The notes beneath the pieces were generated by a model. It searched no databases. It had not been told where the DNA came from and saw nothing but the letters and a program-made list of their open reading frames with translations. A stretch of 64,000 bases of DNA from Periconia sp. R9002. Lineage: Eukaryota > Ascomycota > Dothideomycetes > Pleosporales > Periconiaceae. The number at the start of each line of letters is the position of its first letter. Positions within the stretch are counted from its first letter, which is position 1. Of this stretch, positions 56,162 to 64,000 are shown one piece after another. The stretch lies in the NCBI GenBank assembly GCA_023627715.1, contig JAMAHW010000001.1:186001-250000 (forward strand), in the 5' to 3' direction. The position numbers and the translations under genes were made by a program.

Positions 56162-56410
56162 GTTGGGGGGGAAGTGCCGGGTGTGAGGGGCGATGCTAGA
56201 GTGATGTCGAAGTTGGAGGCTCCGAGAGCTTGACGCCAAGCCGACCTTCAGACTAGCGCCCTCGTCCTGCAGCTTTCTGAACCACCACATTCCATCTATC
56301 GACCCCAAGTCCATCTCCACTCATCATCTCGTCAGCCAAAGTCAGTCGAACGATCGAACCGAATCCACTGCAGGAAAGCAATTGATACTGACAGCACCGT
56401 AGCCGACAAG

Positions 56411-57064
56411 ATGAGCTTCGTCACCAAGCGCGCCCTCTCCACCCTTATCCCTCCCAAGGTACGCCTTCATAGTCAACGACAACAGCGCGCGCTCTCATGC
56501 CATGTGCTGTGCTAACAAGTCATTCGCAGGTTGCTTCTCCGAATGTAAGCTCTCCAGATACCTCTCCCGATTAAGTCGACGATTATGCCTCGCATATGCC
56601 CTGTTTCCGAACCATCGCAAAAGATTTCAACCACGAACTACACATGTCTCCGGATCGCTCGTGTACAGACTGTCGAGGACGCACACCCGCTGACTTTACA
56701 TCAAGGCCATCGGATCATCACCTAATGCTCTCCGCATGCAGAAGGTGGTGAACTTCTACGAGAAGCTCCCCCGCGGTGCCGCCCCCGAGGTCAAGCCCAA
56801 GGGTCTTATGGGACGTTACCAGGCCCGTTACTTCGGCAAGAACGCTTCTGCCATGCGTATGCCTCTCCATGCGAATTCTTTGCGTACATGTCGTTTCCAG
56901 CTGACATCCACATACAGCACTTGTTCACGTTATTGGCGCTCTCATTGCCCTTGGCTATGCACAGAACTACTACTTCCACTTGCGTATGTCACAGTAACAT
57001 CACACAGCTACGAACAAGACTAATGCAAATTCCAGGTCACCACAAGAACAACGTGCACCACTAA
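56411..57064 (+). CDS. ATP17: Mitochondrial ATP synthase subunit f
   Basis: Five exons: 56411-56458, 56530-56544, 56706-56856, 56918-56983 and 57036-57064. They encode 102 residues. The second exon is only 15 bases (VASPN); together with the third exon start (AIGSSPNALRMQ) it gives the conserved IPPKVASPNAIG block, and the length matches the fungal subunit. Then follow KVVNFYEKLPRGAAPEVKPKG, GRYQARYFGKNASA and one membrane helix (VHVIGALIALGYAQNYYF), ending in HLRHHKNN. Subunit f is a single-span component of the F1Fo peripheral stalk and membrane sector in the inner mitochondrial membrane. Confidence 0.92.
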
Positions 57065-58114
57065 GGAAATGGCCGTTTACGAGAATAGAGCAATCCGAGC
57101 GAGGCAGTAGCAAGTGTAAATATAGAGTGTAGCAGATTCCAATCTACAGTTCCGGCCAATTCCAGTATGTTTTTCGCTTGTGTTTGCAGCAGCCTTCAGG
57201 ACGGACGTGGTAGAGCATGACTCAGTAAGCATTTGATATCTTGTGGGTGGTGAAACGCCGACATGCATGAGCACGTATGCACTGCTTACCCCCATGGGTG
57301 TGTGTGTGACGGCATTGAAAGTTGAAGTAGTGATGTATGTTGTGATGGCAGCTAGATGCCGCGCCAATTGTTTCCATTGGATCAGGCAGACAAACGTACA
57401 GCAGGTGATTTGCTTCCATCAATCAAAATCCACATGTCGGTAAAGAGCAAGGCAAATGGTACTTCTACCTGTATGAGCCGGCGGCATGTTTGAGAATATA
57501 ACCAAGTGAACACAAGGTTGGAACGCTCGCTTGGTTGAAGTGCTCGCGTGGCGTGGCGTTATCCAAGTCAGAGTCAGCTTCAAAGAAGGTCCACGCCAAG
57601 ACATTGACGATCCAACCACTGCGAAGCTTTGTTGTACACTGTACACAACATCTCCCACTCCCATCGCTGAACCAACCCGGCCAAAATCCGCAAGGCCCTC
57701 TCTTACTAGAACCCCACGAGAGCGAGATCTCTTCATTCCGACGAGAATCACACACCTCCCCGCGCAATCCGCCTGCCAACCAGCCGCGACTGCCTGCAGT
57801 TGAGTTGAGCCGAACCTCCGCATTCGACACCCGTAACCGCATCCACCTCGCTCGCCGCGCCCACATCCCGGAGCTCCCACTCGACGTTTCTACGGAAGCG
57901 GATTGATCCTCCCCGTGGCGACGCTCGAACTTTGACCTTAGGTGAATAGCTTTCCGAACTTCTATATTCTTCCTGCGCATCGCGCAGACGATCGGCCCGT
58001 CGCCCACCGCACGTGGCCTTGGTCGTTCTGCTCATGGGCACTCCCTCTACTTTTACAGAACATTCATCTGACATACATCCTTCTTCGCCACATGCCTCAG
58101 ATCCCAAGATTGTT
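57065..58114. other. Intergenic region between ATP17 and the large disordered-protein gene
   Basis: About 1 kb with no gene. The right half is C/T-rich (57640-57900), probably promoter and leader. In-frame codons continue upstream of the chosen ATG of the next gene to an alternative ATG at 58034. Confidence 0.5.
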
Positions 58115-61100
58115 ATGGCAGAGCAGATTACCCAAGATGTGGTAAAGGAAGCACAGTCGACGGGTGATGTTTTGCCCGTCGACGTTAATGCGTCAACTAC
58201 CAACACCACCGCCGGCAACGGCTCAACAGCCACCAACCCGACCCTCCTCGATTCCGAACCCAGTAACATCCCTCCTGCAACGACCGAGACGAAGGAACAT
58301 TTGGTGAATGGGGACGCAGGCGAGAACTCGGCCGTTGAATCTCAGCAGGCGGGGGCATATGCCAGTGGCAGCTCGGATACGGATATCAGCCGTCCCGGAA
58401 GCGTCGACCAAGCCCAGCGACCTGGTGGACATTTGCGTACCAATTCAATCAAGAAGCCAACTTCTTTCAAGTCTGTCTCTGTGACCAAGAACTTTCTCGC
58501 GAAATCGGCCGTCTCCGCACCCGCTGTGCGCTCTGGAGACAAAACTGCAGCACCTGGACAGTCAGCTTCATCTGTATTGCCCTCTGCAAAGCCACGTCTA
58601 GTAGCCAAGTCCGGCAGTGGGAATGTGCCTCGTTCTGTAGGACAGATGAATGGGGCAGGTTCCGGACCTGATGGAAGCAAGGTGTGGAATAAGAACCAAC
58701 CAGTGCCTCCGCCGCCACCAAAACAATTTACCGATGAAGAGTTGAAGCAGCAATATGGCATTCATCTTGCAACTCGCTTGCAGGCTGATGAAGGCAGTAA
58801 AGAGGCGAAATGGGCAGACATTGATGATGACGAGGATGATTGGGCCCCTGAAACAGTGCAATGGATGGATGGAACAAAATCGACTGTTGCAACGGCAGAG
58901 AGCCAGCCGCCGCCGGCTCCAGTGGAGGAAACAAAACCCACGACCAAGCCACAGTCTCCCGCCCCAACCTCGAAACCTTCCACGCCGGTCCCATCAGTCA
59001 ATACGCCAAAAACGACTTTGACAGGGAGCACCAAAACCATTCTCAAACCTGGAGCACATGCGCCAAAACCGAAGGGACAGCCTGACAAACCTACATTAGT
59101 TGCTAAGCCGTCTACAGCCGTCCCGGTAAAGTCACCATGGGCTCCATTGCCACCAGTAGAGAAGGTTTCTCCAATAGCGATCAACCCTCCTGCGCAGCCA
59201 GCACCACCCTCATCTCGATATTCTCGGGATGTCTCTGGATACGATAACATGCCGCCACCATCACTCCCCGCAAAAGAGATTGCCCCTGACGATTTTAACC
59301 GTTCATGGCGTGACGAGCGCGGAAATCGGGAATTGTTTAACTCCCACAGTGGCCGCTATGAACCGGTTCGTGATATTCGTAGAGGGTCAATACGGGACGG
59401 CAACGTGCGCCAGCAACCTTCGGTTCTACAACGTCCGTCACATGATGGCCCTGCTGAACCTTCAGCGGCGTTTCAAACCTCGAGAACAAGTGCAGATGGT
59501 CCGTCTTGGGGTCGCCGGAGGAATTCTTCTAACGTTAGTGGAGGAAGCGGTCGCGTATCTTTTGACGCCCGAGGCGCGGATCATCCACCTATTCCTATGA
59601 ACACAACACGGCGCGAATCCCAATCAGGGCATGCTATCGATGCTGGAGTATCAGGAGCCCAGCGTCACGCATTACCTCCACGCCCGCTAACAAATGATCA
59701 ACAATCCTCTGCTCTGGCACCTAGACCATCACCAAGCATGTCTCAAGCGCAGCCTTCATCGCCCTTGGGATCAATTACTTCACAGGATGCTACAACACCT
59801 GGCGGTGGCCCTCCACCAATGCAAAATCTAGTCGAAGTTCAACAGCGTGTCATGCAAGAGAAAATCGATTCGATCAAGCTCCGAAAGCAAAAGGAAATGG
59901 AGCGAGAAGCGCAAGAGGAAGCCGAGCGGAAAGAACGTCTGCGCAAGAAGATGGAGGCACTGGGATTCACTGATGAACCCAAGAAAGATCAAGAAGCGTC
60001 ACCGTCGCGACCCCCACAAAAGTCTCCTCTAAAAGAGAAAGCGTTACCGGTCCCAATGCAGTCACCACCTAAACCACCCGTTCCATCATCAGAGGGTGAG
60101 GTTGCTCAATACGGGATGATTAAAGTTCACCAGCCTCAGCCCGTCAAGAAACCATCGTCTTCCGATACATTGGCATCAAAGCCGCGTGCTGCCAGATCTG
60201 GTCCTTCCTCTTCCGCAGACAAGGCGCAGCCCGAGCTTGAGCCGAAGCTCTCATCTTCACTTGCTCCAAGCTCTGGCGCGCCAAGCCTTACGCAGACCAA
60301 ACCACACCTCCAAAACCAGGCGCAGCCGCAACAGCAGCCGCAATCTCTGCAGTCTGGACAACTAACTACGAAGCCGAGTCAGCAAACACAGCCGTCGGCA
60401 ACTTGGTCGAGCGCATCACTTCCTCAGCAATCACGACCTTGGACGTCTAGTTTGTGGGGTCCTCCACAAGCTAAGGACAGGGCTCTCGGGAACGGTACGT
60501 TCGGTCAGCAAGTAGTGCCGCAACCACAAGCAAGCCAGGCACCGATTGGAGTCAATCCTGCAATGAAATCTGCAACACCGCATCAGCCAACTGCGCCAGC
60601 TCAGCCTTTTGTGCCCCAGCCGATTTATTCGCAAGGTGCAGCCGCTCCGAAGCAAACCACCATGGCATCTAAACCTCGACCTATCGCTCCAGGATGGGGC
60701 GACTTCCAAGCTCAAATCCGCCGCGACGATCAAGCTCAGCTTGCCAAGGCTCAGCAAGACTTTGAGCGTATGGGTGGTGAATCGTTTATTCCTGAAATTC
60801 GAGAAACGTTCAAGGACAACAAAGGCCGGGCACAAAATACCTTGCATGGACAGATTGGAGGTCTCGATGTGAAGACGCCTCAAGCTGGAGGCACGCTCGA
60901 TCTCAAACCGAAAGACGACATGCCCCGCGTACCACTCGAAGGTACTACGCCAGCACACCTAGCCAATCAAGGTCCTCACGCTCACGCAACGGCTCAAGGT
61001 CCCCGCTCGTCGCGCTTCTTTCCAAGGTCCTCAGAGCCGGTAGCCCCAGTAGTCTCCACGACTACGGGAGACTCCCCCCCTCCTCCAGAGACACAAACTC

Positions 61101-62050
61101 ATCCAGCTCATAGTGGTGACTCTACGTCCCCTATCGTGAATCTGCCGCGCCCCGCGCCCCGCGTGCGATTGCCTCCTTCTGTCGTAGAGCCTGCTCCACA
61201 GCCTGACGCTGTCGTTAGTATGCCCCCTCGCACTCGCCTTGGCCCTGGCATTGGCACCCGGCCTTTGGTTCTCTCAGAAGAATGGCAAACCAGGTTCAAC
61301 AACTTGCTGGCTCCTTCATCAGCAGCTGTGCCTGCATCGGGTGCCCAGCCTCATGCATCTACTGAAACGGTTAATCAACATTCCGGTTCGCTTGCGGTCG
61401 CTGCGTCTTCGAAAGCACCGCTTGACGTCCGTCAACCTTCCACCCCAGCAACTGTATCACTTCCAAACACTGTGAGCAGAAAATTTTTCGTCGATGACGG
61501 CAGTAGCGACGTGACGAGCCGCCTTAGTGCGGATATGCTACTCGAAGATCGTGAATTTGGTTCTTTACCTACGGTCACACTGCCCAAAGTTCCTCACTTA
61601 GCAGCCAACGAACCACCAGCTGGGTTTCCGTCAGTAGGTCGCCAGAACTCACGTCAAGGTTCTAGGTATGGACGATACCCCGATTCGGAAATGTTCTCAA
61701 AGCCTTCATACAACGGCGAATTTGACAAGCACTCTGAAACTATTGAGATTCGTGTCAAGGTCGGTAGTATTCAGGAAGCTGTGGTCAAGTCTATGCCTAG
61801 ACGCCGCAAGAACGGCAAGGGACCCGCGCAACAAAAGAATCGACGCAGCTTCCAAGCTGGATCAAGCCCAACCGCAGGGGGCCAGAACCAGCGTCCACGA
61901 AAAACCTCGAATTATCAATCCCAGGGCCCTAGCTCGAATGGCTCTCCTCGCACTTCTTCCGGTGGTGCGTGGTCGAACAACCGTTCCACGCCTCCCCATA
62001 ACAACCAACCCTGGGGAAGACGCACCGCTCCCACAGCACCAGTTCATTAG
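58115..62050 (+). CDS. Large disordered fungal protein with a short conserved acidic block and coiled coil
   Basis: One exon encodes 1311 residues from the ATG at 58115, chosen for its better start context (G at -3, G at +4); an in-frame ATG at 58034 would add 27 residues. The family is not recognised. Most of the sequence is Pro/Ser/Gln-rich and disordered. Structured-looking parts are FTDEELKQQYGIHLATRLQ followed by KWADIDDDEDDWAPETVQW (about residues 210-255), a Glu/Lys/Arg-rich coiled coil around VMQEKIDSIKLRKQKEMER (near 575-620), a GWGDFQAQIRRDDQAQLAKAQQDF helix, and near the end IEIRVKVGSIQEAVV with a basic RRRKNGKG stretch. Such composition is common in RNA-binding or scaffold proteins; that role is inference. 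Confidence 0.8.
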   Translation: MAEQITQDVVKEAQSTGDVLPVDVNASTTNTTAGNGSTATNPTLLDSEPSNIPPATTETKEHLVNGDAGENSAVESQQAGAYASGSSDTDISRPGSVDQAQRPGGHLRTNSIKKPTSFKSVSVTKNFLAKSAVSAPAVRSGDKTAAPGQSASSVLPSAKPRLVAKSGSGNVPRSVGQMNGAGSGPDGSKVWNKNQPVPPPPPKQFTDEELKQQYGIHLATRLQADEGSKEAKWADIDDDEDDWAPETVQWMDGTKSTVATAESQPPPAPVEETKPTTKPQSPAPTSKPSTPVPSVNTPKTTLTGSTKTILKPGAHAPKPKGQPDKPTLVAKPSTAVPVKSPWAPLPPVEKVSPIAINPPAQPAPPSSRYSRDVSGYDNMPPPSLPAKEIAPDDFNRSWRDERGNRELFNSHSGRYEPVRDIRRGSIRDGNVRQQPSVLQRPSHDGPAEPSAAFQTSRTSADGPSWGRRRNSSNVSGGSGRVSFDARGADHPPIPMNTTRRESQSGHAIDAGVSGAQRHALPPRPLTNDQQSSALAPRPSPSMSQAQPSSPLGSITSQDATTPGGGPPPMQNLVEVQQRVMQEKIDSIKLRKQKEMEREAQEEAERKERLRKKMEALGFTDEPKKDQEASPSRPPQKSPLKEKALPVPMQSPPKPPVPSSEGEVAQYGMIKVHQPQPVKKPSSSDTLASKPRAARSGPSSSADKAQPELEPKLSSSLAPSSGAPSLTQTKPHLQNQAQPQQQPQSLQSGQLTTKPSQQTQPSATWSSASLPQQSRPWTSSLWGPPQAKDRALGNGTFGQQVVPQPQASQAPIGVNPAMKSATPHQPTAPAQPFVPQPIYSQGAAAPKQTTMASKPRPIAPGWGDFQAQIRRDDQAQLAKAQQDFERMGGESFIPEIRETFKDNKGRAQNTLHGQIGGLDVKTPQAGGTLDLKPKDDMPRVPLEGTTPAHLANQGPHAHATAQGPRSSRFFPRSSEPVAPVVSTTTGDSPPPPETQTHPAHSGDSTSPIVNLPRPAPRVRLPPSVVEPAPQPDAVVSMPPRTRLGPGIGTRPLVLSEEWQTRFNNLLAPSSAAVPASGAQPHASTETVNQHSGSLAVAASSKAPLDVRQPSTPATVSLPNTVSRKFFVDDGSSDVTSRLSADMLLEDREFGSLPTVTLPKVPHLAANEPPAGFPSVGRQNSRQGSRYGRYPDSEMFSKPSYNGEFDKHSETIEIRVKVGSIQEAVVKSMPRRRKNGKGPAQQKNRRSFQAGSSPTAGGQNQRPRKTSNYQSQGPSSNGSPRTSSGGAWSNNRSTPPHNNQPWGRRTAPTAPVH

Positions 62051-63577
62051 GAGCCTTCTGGAGATCTGTAGGCCCAGATTGACTGCAGTTATTTCTGGGC
62101 TTTTCATGCTCTCTCAACTCGATTCGAAAATTCTTTAAGAATTTTAAGGTTGCATTTCCGCATCTGCGGTTCGACAGTGGCTTCATAGAAAGTACCAATC
62201 AAGATTGTGGAGATGGTTTCTTTGCTTCGACATGGAACGATTTTTCGGCCCATTTCTTCTCGGGCGTACAATCGGATTGGGTACCTTATTTCTTGCAACT
62301 AATTTTCTTCCTTCCCACAAAGAATTCTTTCTCTTTCTTTAACATTGTACCAACATGTTTCCTTCAAGGTACACGGTCAGCCGGAATGTTTGCGATGGAT
62401 TGGCACGTCATGCATGTGTCAGGTCTGTTTCTTGGTGTTCATCGTGTTTGGGCACATAGCGGATGACGATGAACAAGCGTCTTTTTTAATGTATGGCGCG
62501 TCTCCAGTATCTGCGCTTCTTTTACAGGCGCGTGGATGCACGGGCGGCGACAGGGTACATTCTCTTGCCCGTCTTTTGTGCGTCAATGCTACAACAGAGA
62601 AATGTTTTATACAAAGAAAACAATATATGGATCATTCCAGCTCATCATTGAAATTCTCAGCCGTCCTATTCATATGTGATGTATCTTATCTTTGATCGAC
62701 ATCTTCAGTTTTGGAACAATTCTCACCCTCATGCGGTGTCAATTATGTTTATTGGTTAACAAAGGTAAGTCAATGAGTACGACGTGATGTGCTCCAGAGC
62801 CATCGGTCTACACGTGCAAAGCGGGTAAACCTCAGGTGGCTGCCTTGTGTGCAACGGCGCAGCGGCCCCCATTACAGGCCTAGCGCAATCCTTCCCACCC
62901 CGTATTAATATACATAGTGAAGGGAATTGCCCGACTGCTTCGTTTGTTAAAAGGCGGCTAAACGACGGTCGTCACCGTTTCGCTTCTGCTCGCTTTGCTG
63001 CTCCAGGTTTTGCTGTGTTATGGTGCCTCTTCTGCCACATCTAACTCAAACAGGTGAACTTAAGCCGAGGTACATCTTTTGACCCTCTCCTTTTCCCGGG
63101 TAATAAGATTGGGGGCCTTTTGGGCTTTGGTGTACGATCTCGACTTTTACTGATCGTCTTAGTTACATGAGAGAACGGTTTATTTGAGACGAGGCATTTT
63201 ACACGTTTGCAAAGCTCGAGGAGAAAAGGGCAGCCCACTTCCCTCCCTCCCCTTGTCGAATTTACCCACCGCGGACTTCACCAGAAACGAGAGTTAAGAC
63301 AAAAAAAGGAAAAAGACAATTGCCAATTAAATTCCTCAAAGTATGCGGTCGCGACGTACACAGTATACACTCGTGTGACGCCATCGAATTTTCTCTGGAT
63401 TGATCTGTCTTGTACAGAGTTACGTCGACTGCGGCATTCTGTGCACAATCACCAGAATAATTCGAGGACGTATAATCCTCTAAAGCGCAACTTCAATTGG
63501 ATTACGACCAGTCCTCCAGTACCCAGAGCACAAACCTCGGAACGAAAGGATAACATTCCCAGAAGAAAATCACGACA
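62051..63577. other. Intergenic region, no gene supported
   Basis: This 1.5 kb between two plus-strand genes holds the 3' flank of the large gene and the promoter of the partial gene at the right edge. Only short frames without domains were found. Confidence 0.5.
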
Positions 63578-64000
63578 ATGCCGTCCCTAATGAAGAAATT
63601 CATAGGCGTGGACCAAAATCCCTACGGCAAACGCGATAACCCAAACAACCCATCCTACAATCCAACTGCCATCCGCCAGGACGTTGACCCCTTATCATCG
63701 ACACCACAAGGCAACGCAAACCCAACAGCATCACCGCGCGGCTCCATCGACTACCTCGCTGAAGCAAGGCAAGCCGGCGGACGAGATCCTGTGACGGGGA
63801 AGAAGCCCACACCCAAAGTACCCACGAAGTCCAAATCACTCCAAAACTTACGAAAAAGAATGCGCGGAGGAGCTAGCGGTGGTGAAAGCAGCAGGAGCGG
63901 CGGCGCTGGCCGTAGTGGAGATGTCCCATACAATCCTTCCACGGATCCCGCAAACCCCTTCGCGGACCCTGAAGCATACACCAACGCAAGATCAGAAGTA
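63578..64000 (+). CDS. Partial gene at the right edge, product unknown
   Basis: An ATG at 63578 opens a frame that stays open for 141 codons to the end of the window. The start context (GACAATGCC) is good. The N-terminus reads MPSLMKKFIGVDQNPYGK, then a polar, Pro/Ser/Asn-rich stretch, a basic cluster (KSLQNLRKRMRGG), a Gly/Ser-rich linker, and NPFADPEAYTNAR at the edge. The composition suggests a disordered N-terminus. No family is recognised. It must continue beyond the window. Confidence 0.55.
   Translation, partial: MPSLMKKFIGVDQNPYGKRDNPNNPSYNPTAIRQDVDPLSSTPQGNANPTASPRGSIDYLAEARQAGGRDPVTGKKPTPKVPTKSKSLQNLRKRMRGGASGGESSRSGGAGRSGDVPYNPSTDPANPFADPEAYTNARSEV

Noticed and set aside
1..64000. 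tRNA, rRNA and CRISPR
   Set aside because: Read by eye for T-loop (GGTTCRA-type) arms and regularly spaced repeats; none found. A tRNAscan-SE run would settle the tRNA question.

Overview
The window is nuclear DNA from a filamentous ascomycete (Pezizomycotina, probably a dothideomycete; the class is inference). Nearly every gene is broken by short GT-AG introns of about 40-150 bases, often with a CTGAC or CTAAC branch point. The content is fungal: Kei1, HET-domain, UstYa/DUF3328, MARVEL-like and rhodopsin-domain membrane proteins. I rebuilt each spliced gene by hand and checked that reading phase closes across its exons. No tRNA, rRNA or CRISPR was seen.

Positions 1-26256 are a conserved housekeeping block. 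It holds the 3' end of a Tti2-like gene, a MARVEL-like membrane protein, a short-chain dehydrogenase, Kei1 (sphingolipid synthesis), a GH2 glycosidase, the mitochondrial helicase Suv3, the exocytic SM protein Sec1, the polymerase delta subunit Pol32, tubulin cofactor D and an F-box protein. Divergent pairs share short promoters (SDR/Kei1, Suv3/Sec1, Pol32/cofactor D). The Pol32 promoter carries an ACGCGT box.

Positions 26257-36300 look different: A+T-richer, with accessory genes. In order these are an amino-acid/choline-type permease, a UstYa-family (DUF3328) protein with both HXXHC motifs, a tiny secreted-peptide gene divergent from it, a GNAT acetyltransferase and a rhodopsin-domain seven-helix protein. 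The island ends in decayed repeats whose copies differ mostly by transitions (RIP-like) and a 189-bp MITE-like element with 50-bp inverted repeats. UstYa proteins modify ribosomal peptides or other metabolites in fungal clusters, so this is the best candidate for an undescribed small biosynthetic or peptide locus.

Positions 36300-64000 are sparser. A stretch of almost 5 kb has no convincing gene. It is followed by an Alr4036-type FMN-binding protein, two acidic or coiled-coil fungal proteins, a HET-domain protein, a secreted CE3-like SGNH hydrolase with altered catalytic blocks, a 55-residue Lys/Glu-rich protein, the complex I subunit NDUFS4, ATP synthase subunit f (with a 15-base exon), a 1311-residue disordered protein and a partial gene running off the right edge.
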